Shown: positions 17,847 through 27,763, numbered from the stretch's first letter. The stretch is DNA of 56,133 nt from Eubacterium sp. AF22-9 (GCA_003458705.1 QRVH01000017.1:1-56133); one strand, 5' to 3'. A program made the numbers and translations. Notes: generated by a model from the letters alone, not told the origin.

Positions 17847-18710
17847 TCAGGCTTTTCCAGCTGAACCGAAAAGGTCAATCTTTTCGCGTACAGTTTCTTT
17901 AATAGCTTCACAGCCAGGAGCAAGAAGTTTTCTAGGATCAAATCCCTTGCCTTCAAGGTCTTTGCCTGCTTCAACATACTTTCTTGTTGCATCAGCAAAT
18001 GAAAGCTGGCACTCTGTATTAACATTAATCTTAGAAACTCCAAGAGAGATAGCCTTCTGAATCATATCAGCAGGAATTCCTGTACCACCGTGAAGAACTA
18101 ATGGCATATCACCAATCTTTTCCTTAACAGCAGCAAGAGTTTCAAAGCTTAATCCTGGCCAGTTAGCCGGATACTTACCATGAATGTTACCGATTCCGGC
18201 AGCAAGCATGTCTACACCAAGGTCTGCAATTGCTTTACACTCATTAGGGTCTGCACATTCACCCATTCCGATAACACCATCTTCTTCGCCACCGATTGAA
18301 CCAACTTCTGCTTCAATAGAAAGACCGAGATTGTGAGCTACATTAACTAGTTCTGTTGTCTTCTTGATATTTTCATCAATTGGGTAGTGTGAACCATCAA
18401 ACATAATAGATGTGAATCCTGCTTTGATGCATTTGTAGCATCCTTCATATGTTCCGTGGTCAAGATGAAGAGCAACAGGAACAGTGATTCCAAGAGACTT
18501 GTCCATAGCTTTAACCATGGCTGCAACTGTCTCGAAACCTGTCATATACTTACCGGCACCCTCAGATACACCAAGGATTACAGGAGCATTCATCTCCTGT
18601 GCTGTAAGGAGAATAGACTTAGTCCATTCAAGGTTATTGATGTTGAACTGACCGACAGCATATTTGCCGGCAAGAGCTTTGTCTAACATTTCTTTAGCTG
18701 AAACTAACAT
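17847..18710 (-). CDS. fba: Class II fructose-1,6-bisphosphate aldolase
   Basis: Glycolytic zinc aldolase (fructose-1,6-bisphosphate to DHAP and GAP). Metal and substrate motifs are visible: ALHLDHG around residue 81, EAEVGSIGGEEDG around 134, GIGNIHGKYP near 175 and LHGGTGIP near 207. 287 residues, typical of the short class II form. TGGAGGTAAAGAAAT precedes the ATG. A good sigma-A promoter lies about 40 bp upstream. Confidence 0.96.
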   Translation of the reverse strand: MLVSAKEMLDKALAGKYAVGQFNINNLEWTKSILLTAQEMNAPVILGVSEGAGKYMTGFETVAAMVKAMDKSLGITVPVALHLDHGTYEGCYKCIKAGFTSIMFDGSHYPIDENIKKTTELVNVAHNLGLSIEAEVGSIGGEEDGVIGMGECADPNECKAIADLGVDMLAAGIGNIHGKYPANWPGLSFETLAAVKEKIGDMPLVLHGGTGIPADMIQKAISLGVSKINVNTECQLSFADATRKYVEAGKDLEGKGFDPRKLLAPGCEAIKETVREKIDLFGSAGKA

Positions 18711-18747
18711 ATTTCTTTACCTCCATTGCACGATTTTTCATGACAAC

Positions 18748-18776
18748 ATTATATCTCATATCATTAAAAATGAAAA
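18748..18776 (-). promoter_or_regulatory. fba promoter
   Basis: On the minus strand TTTTCA, 17-nt spacer, TATAAT, followed by the aldolase ribosome binding site. Confidence 0.7.
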
Positions 18777-18869
18777 GAAATATTTAAGTGATATTTATGT
18801 ATAAATATAAATAAATATGATGTATAATTACATTTGTATATTGAAAATTCTTAAGAAAGGAGACTGATT

Positions 18870-19230
18870 ATGGTTATCTAACATTTTTTATCAATAGGAT
18901 AGCACTTGGGACAGATGGCTATGCTACGATGGATTTCTATAATAGTGAAGACCATGCAGGAACCAGTTATGTACCGTTTATTGGATTTATGCTGTTTCTT
19001 ATTGGATTAGTAGTTATTATAGTGGGCGCAGCAACATATTTTACTGCAACGCGCAATTTCAATATATTCTATGATACAAGAGACGTAAAAATTACATATG
19101 ATGAGCAGATGATGTCAGATGATGAAAAAGCGAAGCTGCTAAAGAGAAACTAAAGAAAGATAAGAAAAGGGGACAGATAACGATGATTGTTGGAGCAGTC
19201 TTAGTTATTGCGTCATTTATTGTTTTATAA
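18870..19230 (+). CDS. Small membrane protein, frame broken twice
   Basis: The strong ribosome binding site AAGAAAGGAG precedes ATG 18870, but this frame stops after three codons. The coherent protein continues in the -1 frame (TFFINRIALGTDGYATMDFYN...), with one membrane segment (FIGFMLFLIGLVVIIVGAATYF). It breaks again near 19135, where the frame ending KAKLLKRN gives way to AKEKLKKDKKRGQITMIVGAVLVIASFIVL, a second membrane segment ending at 19230. Adding one base at each point yields about 120 residues. The family is not recognised. Both breaks look like single-base losses. Confidence 0.65.
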
Positions 19231-19235
19231 AATGA

Positions 19236-19264
19236 AACACCGTCTGCCGGAGAAGCAGACGGTG
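19236..19264. terminator. GC-rich hairpin after the small membrane protein
   Basis: CACCGTCTGC pairs perfectly with GCAGACGGTG. T-richness follows on the minus strand only, so for the plus-strand gene it is a stabilising 3' hairpin or a weak terminator. Confidence 0.5.
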
Positions 19265-19445
19265 AAAGAGGGAGGAGAGCTGTTTATTTAACAACTCGAT
19301 TTATGAAAAACATATAGTAGAAAATGTCTTGTTCTTATGATTGAATTATATTTAACAAAAGTGAAGAAACAATGTGCATAATGTTAAATCTTATTGAATG
19401 ATATATGAACAATTTATGAACGAAAGGCGGAATAAGGAGGGGAAT

Positions 19446-20471
19446 ATGCCAACAATTTACAAATGCCCGGGTTGTGGAACGGCGATGGAATTCGACAGCA
19501 CAACACAGAAATTAGGGTGTCCGTCATGCGGAATGCAGATTGATGTACGTGAATATGAACAGCAATATTCACAAAACAGCACAGAAGGGGAATATGACAA
19601 GGAAATGAAAATGTACCGCTGTAATACATGCGGTGCTGAGCTTGTCGCAGATGAATATACATCAGCAACATTCTGTTCGTTCTGTGGTAATCCGACACTT
19701 ATGGAGGACAGACTTAAGGGAGGATTCAAACCGTCATCAATCATACCATTTAAGATTGACAAGAATAAAGCGGTAGAGATTTACAAGAACTGGTGCAAGA
19801 AAGGACCACTCACACCGTCTGAATTGTCAAGAAGTTCAACAATTGAGAAAATAAGCGGTCTGTATGTACCTTACTGGCTGTATGACTATTCAGCACAGAC
19901 TGACATGCATGCGAATGCAGAGAAGGTCAGAACAACAAGAAAAGGCGATACAGAGTATACATATACAGACCATTTTCAGGTGTTCAGAAATGTATCTGCA
20001 CAGTTTGAGAAGATTCCTGCTGATGCATCTGAGAAAATGCCTGATGATGCAATGGATAAGCTGGAGCCATTTAATTATAGTGATTTGACAGCATTTTCAA
20101 TGCCTTATCTGTCAGGATATCTTTCAGAAAGATATAACTATACGGCTGATCAGATACAGGAGAGAGCAACAAAGAGAGCTGATAAGTACATAACAGATAT
20201 TGCAAGGTCAACAATTACCGGATATTCATCAGTAAATGTAATTCACAACGACATAACAATGCGTCCGACAGGAAGCCAGTATGCTTTATTCCCAGTGTGG
20301 GTGCTTAATTACAGATTTGGCAAGAAGAATTTCCAGTTCATGCTTAACGGACAGACAGGAAAGATAGTTGCTGACCGACCAATAAGCGGAAAGAAAGCAT
20401 TTGGATTCGGAGTTGGAATATTCTTTGTTACACTTATTATTACGATGTTTGGAGGGCTGTTGTTCATATGA
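19446..20471 (+). CDS. Zinc-ribbon membrane-anchored protein (TFIIB-type zinc finger)
   Basis: 342 residues. Two zinc ribbons at the N-terminus (CPGCGTAMEF...CPSCG and CNTCGAEL...CSFCGNP), then a long soluble middle domain and a single C-terminal membrane segment (AFGFGVGIFFVTLIITMFGGLLFI). AGGAGGGGAAT precedes ATG 19446. The stop overlaps the start of the TPM-domain gene (ATGA), so the two are translated together. Homologues are annotated only as zinc-ribbon proteins. A structural or envelope-quality role is speculation. Confidence 0.8.
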   Translation: MPTIYKCPGCGTAMEFDSTTQKLGCPSCGMQIDVREYEQQYSQNSTEGEYDKEMKMYRCNTCGAELVADEYTSATFCSFCGNPTLMEDRLKGGFKPSSIIPFKIDKNKAVEIYKNWCKKGPLTPSELSRSSTIEKISGLYVPYWLYDYSAQTDMHANAEKVRTTRKGDTEYTYTDHFQVFRNVSAQFEKIPADASEKMPDDAMDKLEPFNYSDLTAFSMPYLSGYLSERYNYTADQIQERATKRADKYITDIARSTITGYSSVNVIHNDITMRPTGSQYALFPVWVLNYRFGKKNFQFMLNGQTGKIVADRPISGKKAFGFGVGIFFVTLIITMFGGLLFI

Positions 20472-21232
20472 TAAAGATTAAAAACAAAATAAAAGCTTCC
20501 ATGATTATAATTATGGCGTGCATTATGTGCGTGGGTATGTTATTCAGTATTAAGACTGATGCATATGCAGATTCTTCAAAGGAATATGTATATGACAATG
20601 CTGGAATTCTTACTTCCGATGAGATTAGTAAGTTAAAGAGCCAGTGTAAGAAAGCGTCTGAGGATTCCGAGTGCGACATAGTTATTATTACAACTAATAT
20701 TGGTCATGACTATAGTACAATGGACAGCTATCTTGAGCAGTTCCTTGATGATAACGGATATTCAGAGGATGCAGTAATATATGGTGTTGATATGAAATCA
20801 AGAGCCGACAGAATCTTCGAGAGAGGAAAGGCATATGATTCTATGTCAGCAAGCAAGCTGGACAGTATAATAAAAGCAAGTGAGAAGTATCTGTCAAATG
20901 ATAATTACTACAAGGCATTTTCTAAGTATGTTAAGAATATGAACATGTGCATGACTACAAGCATTGTCAAGAAACTTACCTACAAAATGTGGATTAAGCT
21001 TCTTATCGCATTGGGTGTTGCAGTTGTGGTAGTTCTTACAATGATGCATAATGCCAAGGCAAAGATGACGGTAAGCAGCACAGAATATACTAAAGACCAT
21101 AACTTTAAGGTTAATGACAGAAGAGATGTGTTTATTAATACAACTGTTGTTACAAGACATATTGAGCATAACAACAGCAGCAGCAGCGGCGGAGGCGGTG
21201 GTGGAAGCCGCAGTTCCGGTGGACATTTCTAG
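20468..21232 (+). CDS. TPM-domain exported membrane protein (YgcG-like)
   Basis: 254 residues: a signal peptide (to about ADA), a TPM domain beginning YVYDNAGILTSDEI, one membrane segment near residue 175 (LLIALGVAVVVVLTMM) and a cytosolic tail ending in a Gly/Ser-rich GGGGGGSRSSGGHF. This layout is typical of YgcG-type proteins. Its ATG overlaps the previous stop, indicating translational coupling. The pairing of zinc-ribbon and TPM proteins suggests a shared envelope complex. Function unknown. Confidence 0.85.
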   Translation: MIKIKNKIKASMIIIMACIMCVGMLFSIKTDAYADSSKEYVYDNAGILTSDEISKLKSQCKKASEDSECDIVIITTNIGHDYSTMDSYLEQFLDDNGYSEDAVIYGVDMKSRADRIFERGKAYDSMSASKLDSIIKASEKYLSNDNYYKAFSKYVKNMNMCMTTSIVKKLTYKMWIKLLIALGVAVVVVLTMMHNAKAKMTVSSTEYTKDHNFKVNDRRDVFINTTVVTRHIEHNNSSSSGGGGGGSRSSGGHF

Positions 21233-21254
21233 ATAATAACAAGACAATAATAAA

Positions 21255-21293
21255 GGCGGGTACAGCTATTGACTGTATCCGCCGGTTTTGTTT
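21255..21293 (+). terminator. Terminator after the TPM gene
   Basis: GGCGGGTACAG pairs with CTGTATCCGCC (one G-T pair), followed by a T-rich run. Confidence 0.8.
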
Positions 21294-21305
21294 AATAAGA
21301 TTAAA

Positions 21306-21824
21306 TTATAACTTTTCTGGTTCTGGATATTCTTCACCAAATGTCTCAACAGTAACAGTCTTCATAACCTGTGGCTTTCTAGGTCTGTCACTGTAATCTG
21401 TGTCTACGCCTGCAATCTTGTCAAGAACATCTTCACCTTCAATAAGTTTACCAAATGCAGCATAATCTCCGTCAAGATGTGGAGCGTTCTGGTGCATGAT
21501 GAAGAACTGTGAGCCTGCTGAATCAGGTCTCATAGAACGGGCCATTGAAAGAACACCTCTTGTGTGCTTTAAATCGTTCTTGAATCCGTTAGATGCAAAT
21601 TCACCTTTGATAGAGTAGCCAGGACCACCCATGCCAGTTCCTTCCGGGTCACCGCCCTGAATCATGAATCCTGCGATTACTCTGTGGAATATAAGTCCGT
21701 CATAGAATCCCTTCTGAACAAGATTAACAAAATTATTAACTGATGTAGGTGCGATTTCCGGATAAAGCTCAGCTTTCATCACATCGCCGTTTTCCATTGT
21801 AAATGTAACTATTGGATTAGCCAT
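21306..21824 (-). CDS. Cyclophilin-type peptidyl-prolyl isomerase
   Basis: 172-residue cytosolic cyclophilin. FHRVIAGFMIQGGDP contains the catalytic Arg, and SQFFIMHQNAPHLDG, YAAFGKLIEG complete the fold. The longer frame upstream is discarded because ATG 21824 has AGGAGG at 6 nt. Speeds prolyl isomerisation in protein folding. It converges on the TPM gene with the terminator between. Confidence 0.93.
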   Translation of the reverse strand: MANPIVTFTMENGDVMKAELYPEIAPTSVNNFVNLVQKGFYDGLIFHRVIAGFMIQGGDPEGTGMGGPGYSIKGEFASNGFKNDLKHTRGVLSMARSMRPDSAGSQFFIMHQNAPHLDGDYAAFGKLIEGEDVLDKIAGVDTDYSDRPRKPQVMKTVTVETFGEEYPEPEKL

Positions 21825-21952
21825 ATTATTCCTCCTGAAATTCATTAAATTGCCTGCTTGTCTGCATAAGCAAAATGTGATGTAATTAATTCTAAATATA
21901 ACAGTATAAAAAGTCAAATTAAAACTTTAGAAACAATTATAAAGAGGCATAT

Positions 21953-22651
21953 ATGAGAAAATGTATTGATATGGGCAAAGGCAGAAAAATAATAATTAAT
22001 GACAAAGATATGTTAAGACCGGATGGAACGCTGGAGATTCCGGATATAGGACTGGGTGAGGGGTATCATGGAAAAGCCTCATATGTCGTGTATGATGAGG
22101 ATGATATTGATGATGACATGTTAAAACTTGTATGTGCCAGAAAATACAATGAGCCGCTTGTAATTGCAGAGACAGAGCGGTTTATCATAAGGGAAATGAC
22201 AGTAGGGGATTTACCGCATTTGTACGAATTATATGAAACACTTTCAGACTGCATATATGTTGAGCCATTATACGGATATGAGGAAGAGAAAGCATTTACA
22301 ATAAAATACATTGAGAATATGTACGGCTTCTTCGGTTACGGTCTGTGGCTTATATTTGACAGGAAAACTGGTGAGCTTGTGGCAAGGGCGGGAATTGAAA
22401 ACCGCAGCATAGACGGACAGAATTGTCAGGAACTGGGTTATCTTGTAAAGAAAAACTGGCAGGGAAAGCATGTCGCATGGGAAGTTATGAGCCGGATAGT
22501 GGAGCTTGCTAAAGACAGATTCGGATTAGAAGAATTAAATATCTGCACCATGAAAACAAATATCCCGTCCATACAGCTTGCATTGAAACTGGGTTTCACA
22601 TTGTATGCAGGCGGTACAGACGGGATGGATATATATAGGAAAACACTGTAA
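21953..22651 (+). CDS. GNAT-family acetyltransferase
   Basis: 232 residues. About 75 N-terminal residues are unrecognised and acidic. The GNAT domain follows: ETERFIIREMTVGDLPHLYEL, then the acetyl-CoA-binding region QELGYLVKKNWQGKHVAWEV and the closing PSIQLALKLGFT. This is the RimJ/RimL-like subclass, which often acetylates protein N-termini or small amines. Substrate cannot be read. Ends 2 bp from the convergent next gene. Confidence 0.82.
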   Translation: MRKCIDMGKGRKIIINDKDMLRPDGTLEIPDIGLGEGYHGKASYVVYDEDDIDDDMLKLVCARKYNEPLVIAETERFIIREMTVGDLPHLYELYETLSDCIYVEPLYGYEEEKAFTIKYIENMYGFFGYGLWLIFDRKTGELVARAGIENRSIDGQNCQELGYLVKKNWQGKHVAWEVMSRIVELAKDRFGLEELNICTMKTNIPSIQLALKLGFTLYAGGTDGMDIYRKTL

Positions 22652-22653
22652 TA

Positions 22654-23355
22654 TCAAGGCTTTTCCATATTGAATACAAATCTTATAAAGTTGGCAGCAT
22701 TCTCAGAATATTTGGATGTTGATACAATGCCGTAACAAGGCTGTTTCATATTAAGGTCGCTGTCTTTGATAACAGGGGCTTCAGAAATATCAACAGCTAT
22801 AGGAAATGATTCTCCTGATGAATTAGTATAGTAAATAATATAATCTGAAAGTGTTTCAAGTTCTTCTGTAGAAAAAAGGTCTCTCAAATCCCAGAAGAAT
22901 ATATTTTTATCAGTACAGAAGTAATCAATATATTCTTTCTCGGAAAGGTATCCGTCAAGTGAACTGGTTGATGCATATGTGTATAATTTGTTGGCGGATA
23001 CATATGCTTCCTGATCCATCTCCTTTTCTTGAAGTGAAAATGTGTAAGACAAGTCAACCTGTTCCTTTTTGCCGTCAATTCCAAGATAGTCGGTAAGTCC
23101 TGTTGATAATACATCTGTGTCATCATCATATCCTGTTATTCTTCCGTCAAGAACGGCTATGAAACACACGGTGTCATAATTATTCCTAATTATTGAATAA
23201 GTAAGAGAACCGGCAAACAGCACTGCCAAAATAACTGCTATTATAGGAATTTTATAATAGTTCAATATATATTCGATTTTGCCTGAGAAGGAGAGGTCTT
23301 TTAATTTCTTGCGCTGTTCTTTGACCTCATCATGTATGTTGTTGCCGTTAGCCAT
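22654..23355 (-). CDS. Single-pass membrane protein, unknown
   Basis: 233 residues: a charged cytosolic N-terminus (EVKEQRKKLKDLSFSGKIEYILNYYK), one membrane segment (IPIIAVILAVLFAGSLTYSII) and an acidic extracytoplasmic domain rich in Tyr and Ser. No catalytic motif is seen. The N-terminal segment resembles other Lachnospiraceae membrane proteins of unknown role, from memory. AAGGAGACATT precedes the ATG. Confidence 0.65.
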   Translation of the reverse strand: MANGNNIHDEVKEQRKKLKDLSFSGKIEYILNYYKIPIIAVILAVLFAGSLTYSIIRNNYDTVCFIAVLDGRITGYDDDTDVLSTGLTDYLGIDGKKEQVDLSYTFSLQEKEMDQEAYVSANKLYTYASTSSLDGYLSEKEYIDYFCTDKNIFFWDLRDLFSTEELETLSDYIIYYTNSSGESFPIAVDISEAPVIKDSDLNMKQPCYGIVSTSKYSENAANFIRFVFNMEKP

Positions 23356-23531
23356 AATGTCTCCTTAAAATAAATGAAATTATAAACCATAAGATTTCAT
23401 ACAGTTTAACATAATTAAAACTGCAAAAAAACAGCTTTTAGAAACATTTAAGAAATATATTGTAAATTTTCTTTGATTTTTATGTAAGGTTTTGTATAAT
23501 CATAGTGTTCAAGCAAAGGGGTATATTATAT

Positions 23532-24209
23532 ATGAATGGATTTAGTTTAGATGGAAAATTATTTAAAGGTCTTACAAAAGCTGGAGATTTTATTATATTA
23601 GCAGTTATAACATTTGTGTTCTGCCTGCCCGTTGTTACAATTGGTGCAGCAATTACAGCAGCTTTTTATTCGGGAATTAAGCTTGTAAGGGATGAGGAAG
23701 GTTATGTCCATAAAGATTTCTGGAAGTCATTCAAGATGAATTTTGTACAGGGCTTCCTTATAGAATTAATACATGTGATTATAGGTTTCCTTCTGTATAT
23801 TGATTTAAGAGCAAGTGTTCAGTGGGGACTTGTGCAGGGATCACAGATTGGTGTAATATTTGTATTTGTGGTAATCGGTGTTATGGCAATATGGGTGGCA
23901 GTTATGCTGTATTCATTTGCAATGCTGTCAAGATATGATAATAATGTTATTGTTACATTGAAGAATTCACTTATTGTAAGTGTCCATCATCTCCCACAGA
24001 CAATCATAATGCTTATAGCAACTGTGGGACTTGTGTATTTCTCATGCATATATTTTACAGCATTTATTGTTACAATACCGCTTATACTGTATGTGGATTC
24101 ATTTATCTTTTCAAGCATATTTAAGCATCTTGAGAAGAATCAGTCTTCTGCAAATGCTGAGGCTGAAGCAATAGAAGATACGAATGAGAATAAAGAAGAG
24201 GAAAAATAG
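23532..24209 (+). CDS. YesL family (DUF624) membrane protein
   Basis: About 225 residues with five to six membrane segments. The N-terminus FKGLTKAGDFIILAVITFVFCLPVVTIGAA and the GYVHKDFWKSFKMNF segment are typical of YesL/DUF624. Members often sit next to carbohydrate transport or polymer genes. ATG 23532 is chosen, with AAAGGGG 11 nt upstream; a TGTATAAT extended -10 lies close by. Two bases separate its stop from the MBOAT gene, so the three following genes form an operon. Confidence 0.8.
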   Translation: MNGFSLDGKLFKGLTKAGDFIILAVITFVFCLPVVTIGAAITAAFYSGIKLVRDEEGYVHKDFWKSFKMNFVQGFLIELIHVIIGFLLYIDLRASVQWGLVQGSQIGVIFVFVVIGVMAIWVAVMLYSFAMLSRYDNNVIVTLKNSLIVSVHHLPQTIIMLIATVGLVYFSCIYFTAFIVTIPLILYVDSFIFSSIFKHLEKNQSSANAEAEAIEDTNENKEEEK

Positions 24210-24211
24210 CA

Positions 24212-25659
24212 ATGGTTTTTTCAAGCCTATTATTTATATACATTTTTCTTCCGGTTAATCTGTTGTGCTATGCAGTTATATCGGACATAAAGAAAAAGAA
24301 CATATGCCTGCTTATATTTTCGTTGTTGTTTTATGCATGGACATCTCCAAAGTATCTGCTTGTCATGATGTCTATGGCACTTATTAATTATTTAGGGGCA
24401 TTAGGAGTAAAAAAATATAAAGACATAGGAAAGTCAGGGTATGTGCTGGCGGCGGATATAGCAGCCAGCCTTTGTATTCTGGCTTTTTTCAAGTATCTGG
24501 GATTTATATGTGAGATTTCAAAATTTATAACCGGGGTTCCTAAGATAATTCCACAGGTTGTGCTTCCTGTCGGAATATCTTTTTATACATTCCAGCTTAT
24601 ATCATATGTTGTCGATGTATACAGGGGTGAAGTTGAGGCTGAACAGAAATACTGGAAGGTGCTTTTATATGCAGCGTTATTTCATCAGTGTATAGCAGGA
24701 CCTATTGTAAGATATAAGGATATTGCCGATGACCTGAAAGAAAGAAAAACAGGCATTGATGATATGAATGATGGAATATCAAGATTTACTGTTGGTCTTG
24801 CAAAGAAAACGCTTCTTGCCAATACATGCGCGTCAATTGTTAACAGCGTTCTTCCTGAAAGCCTGAGCCAGATTAGTAATGTAAGTGTGCTTGGAAGCTG
24901 GTTTGGAATGCTTTTATATGCACTTCAGATTTATCTTGACTTTTCTGCATATTCAGATATGGCTATAGGTCTGGGAAAGATGACCGGTTTTCATTATAAG
25001 GAAAATTTTAATTATCCATATGCGGCGGATTCAATAACTGATTTCTGGAGAAAATGGCATATTTCTCTTGGAACATTTTTCAGGGATTATCTGTATATTC
25101 CGCTTGGCGGAAACAGAAAAGGCTTGCGCGCCAGATACTTAATATGTTTATCGTATGGAGCCTTACAGGTTTGTGGCATGGTGCTTCAGTAAATTTTGTT
25201 TTATGGGGAGTGTATTTTTTCGTATTTCTTGCACTGGAAAAGATTATACTGCTCAAAGCATTTGACACAATTCCGCATATTGCAGGAAGGATAATAAGAA
25301 GAATATACACACTGGCAGTAGTTTTCTTTGGATGGGTTTTATTCAGATTTTCAGATTTTTCAATGCTTGGGGCATGCTTTAAGACGATGTTTGGCATGAA
25401 TGGCAATGCATTTACAAGTGTTGAAACTAATACAATGATAGTTAATAACATATTTTTCCTTATTGCTGCGGTTGTGGCATCAACACCACTTTGCAGGTTT
25501 GTTTCAGGGAAAATGAAAAATGTGGCAGAAAACGGTCATATAACTGTGACATACATTTATAATGCACTTAATGTAGTCTTGCCAATAGTATTATTATTCC
25601 TTTCAACAATTGCTTTGATAGGAAACAGTTACAATCCATTTATATATTTCAGATTTTAA
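24212..25659 (+). CDS. MBOAT O-acyltransferase (AlgI/DltB-like), frame broken near 25125
   Basis: About 482 residues after repair, multi-pass membrane protein that passes acyl groups across the membrane to a polymer. Motifs: VLPVGISFYTFQLISY, LYALQIYLDFSAYSDMAIG and TDFWRKWHISLGTFFRDYLYIPLGGNRKG, then GLWHGASVNFVLWG with the catalytic His. The last block is in the -1 frame relative to the start. The junction reads GGCTTGCGCGCC where GGCTTGGCGCGCC would keep the frame. It pairs with the DHHW protein downstream. I treat it as one gene. Confidence 0.88.
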
Positions 25660-25695
25660 TTGACAGATAATTTGAGGGATATAGGAATTAAAGTT

Positions 25696-27135
25696 ATGAA
25701 GCTTATAGAAAATGTTGATAAAACGAGTACAAAATATAAACAATATATAATGAAAAAAGGTGCGTTGATTAAGATTGTTACGTTTCTGGTAATGATTGTT
25801 GCAGGCGCATTTATATCACTGATGATACCGCTAAGACCGGAAGAATCAGTAACAGAGAAAAGAAAACTCAGCAGCTTTCCACAGTTTTCGGTTGGAGATT
25901 TTCTGGACGGTACATATTTTTCAGGGATAGACACATGGTTTTCTGATACATTTCCGGGAAGAGACGGACTTATTACATGCAACGAATTTATGACAGGATT
26001 GTATGGCGTCAGAAAAAATGTAATTCATGGAGAAGTTGTTAAAGGTGATGATATTCCTGATTCGGATATTGATGAAAGTGAATTTGGATATCTTGATAAT
26101 ATCGTAAGTGAACGTGCAACAGAAACTGAAGAGACAGAAGAAGAAATTAATTATGCATACGATAATTCAATTACTGTTAATCCTGAGGATATAGGAAACA
26201 GTGTTGATTCTGATGGAACATCAGCGGGTTCATCAGCGAAAGCAGGCGAATCGCTTGGATCTGTGTATGTTGTTGGAGACAGTGCATATAATTATTATTC
26301 GTTTTCAAAGTCAGTGTCTAACCAGTATGTTGATATTGTCAACGGACTGGCTGAAACGCTTAAGGATAAAGCTACTGTTTACGATATGATAATACCTACA
26401 TCTATAGATATCACACTGGATGATGCAACGAGAAACAGCATAAACAGCAGTAACCAGAAAAAAGCAATTTTGTATATGTACAGCAAAATGAATAAGAATA
26501 TCGGCAAATGTTATATATATGATCTGATGAGAAGCCACAGGGATGAGTATATATATTTCAGGACAGATCATCACTGGACAGCACTTGGCGCGTATTATGC
26601 TTATACAGCATTTATGGCACAGCTTGGTAAAAGCGCATATTCGCTTGACAGTTTTAAGGAACGCGATATGGGAGCATTTGTTGGAAGTTATTATACACAG
26701 ACAAGGGTGTCATCGCTTAATAACAATCCTGACAAGCTGGTTGCTTATGAACCATTCTCGACTAATGCATTGAAGATGATTAACAATGAATATGATTTTA
26801 TCGACTATAATATCATCACGGATGTTTCAAAGTGGAACAATACAAGCAAATACAGCACATTTATAGGTGGTGATAATGCGTATGCACAGATTAATAATCC
26901 TAATATTTCGGATGGTTCATCAGTGCTTGTAATAAAAGAGTCATTTGGAAATGCAATGGTTCCGTTTCTGGTTGAAAATTTTGAAAATGTCTATGTTGTG
27001 GATTACAGATATTATAAAAATACAATTTCAGAACTTGTTGATGAGATGAATATTGAAAATGTTGTATTTGTAAACAACATTTCGATAACCTCAACACAGG
27101 ACAGAATAGAAGAATTAAAGAACATATGTAAATAA
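25696..27135 (+). CDS. DHHW-family (AlgJ/AlgX-like) exported acetyltransferase partner
   Basis: About 479 residues: one N-terminal membrane anchor (LIKIVTFLVMIVAGAFISLMIPL), then an extracytoplasmic SGNH-like domain with VVGDSAYNYYSF as a GDSxY nucleophile region and YFRTDHHWTALGAYY as the DHxW catalytic pair. An acidic, low-complexity linker covers residues about 120-185. Such proteins accept acyl groups from an MBOAT partner and place them on polysaccharide; the MBOAT gene lies directly upstream. ATG 25696 is selected because AGGA precedes it, where the longer frame starts with TTG inside the intergenic gap. Confidence 0.85.
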   Translation: MKLIENVDKTSTKYKQYIMKKGALIKIVTFLVMIVAGAFISLMIPLRPEESVTEKRKLSSFPQFSVGDFLDGTYFSGIDTWFSDTFPGRDGLITCNEFMTGLYGVRKNVIHGEVVKGDDIPDSDIDESEFGYLDNIVSERATETEETEEEINYAYDNSITVNPEDIGNSVDSDGTSAGSSAKAGESLGSVYVVGDSAYNYYSFSKSVSNQYVDIVNGLAETLKDKATVYDMIIPTSIDITLDDATRNSINSSNQKKAILYMYSKMNKNIGKCYIYDLMRSHRDEYIYFRTDHHWTALGAYYAYTAFMAQLGKSAYSLDSFKERDMGAFVGSYYTQTRVSSLNNNPDKLVAYEPFSTNALKMINNEYDFIDYNIITDVSKWNNTSKYSTFIGGDNAYAQINNPNISDGSSVLVIKESFGNAMVPFLVENFENVYVVDYRYYKNTISELVDEMNIENVVFVNNISITSTQDRIEELKNICK

Positions 27136-27142
27136 TCCCATA

Positions 27143-27191
27143 AAAAGGGTGGGGACAACAGGCTGGGTAGATTCCTGTTGTCCCCCTTTAT
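27143..27191 (+). terminator. Terminator after the acyltransfer operon
   Basis: AAAGGGTGGGGACAACAGG pairs with CCTGTTGTCCCCCTTT, a very stable stem, followed by a T/A-rich tail. Confidence 0.75.
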
Positions 27192-27233
27192 ATATCTGTA
27201 CGGTTATGGGATACAGATAACGAAATTAATAAA

Positions 27234-27280
27234 CAAAAAAGGAGATAACGGTCAGAACACCTGTCTGACTATTATCCCCG
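27234..27280 (-). terminator. Terminator after glnK
   Basis: On the minus strand GGGGATAAT-GTCAGA pairs with TCTGAC-GTTATCTCC and is followed by TTTTTT. Confidence 0.8.
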
Positions 27281-27301
27281 TTGATAACATAATAAATATT
27301 A

Positions 27302-27640
27302 TTATAAAGCGTCTGTTCCACGCTCTCCTGTACGGATTCTGATTGCATCGTATACATCATATACAAAAATCTTACCGTCGCCATATTCACCAGTATTAAT
27401 CTGTTCGATTACCTGATCAATAATTGTCTCATATGTCTCATCAGAAACAATAGATTCAACCTTTACCTTGGGAAGCAGATTACCGCCGAAATCAACACCA
27501 TTGTATACCTGCTTGTGTCCACGCTGGCTTCCATATCCCATTATATTAGATATCATAAGTCCATGCGCACCATTACTATTGAGGATGGTCTTAAGATCAT
27601 CAAGTCTTTCAGGTCTGATAATAATCTCTAACTTTTTCAT
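27302..27640 (-). CDS. glnK: PII nitrogen-regulatory protein
   Basis: 112 residues, the normal PII length. MKKLEIIIRPERLDDLKTIL, the T-loop GHKQVYNGVDFGGNLLPKVKVE (with a Tyr near the uridylylation position) and the C-terminal GDGKIFVYDVYDAIRIRTGERG are all canonical. Senses 2-oxoglutarate and adenine nucleotides. No amtB is next to it in the window. The target may be the type III glutamine synthetase or a distant ammonium channel. A separate double PII-like protein is encoded at 11485-12198. Confidence 0.93.
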   Translation of the reverse strand: MKKLEIIIRPERLDDLKTILNSNGAHGLMISNIMGYGSQRGHKQVYNGVDFGGNLLPKVKVESIVSDETYETIIDQVIEQINTGEYGDGKIFVYDVYDAIRIRTGERGTDAL

Positions 27641-27763
27641 AGTTAATATCCTTTCGTGTTGACGACATCATTAAAACACCGCATTGAGCAAAAGTCAACC
27701 ATCTGAAAACACAAACGAAAAATGTAAATGTTATGTTAATAATTATTGAAAAATCTTAAGCGT

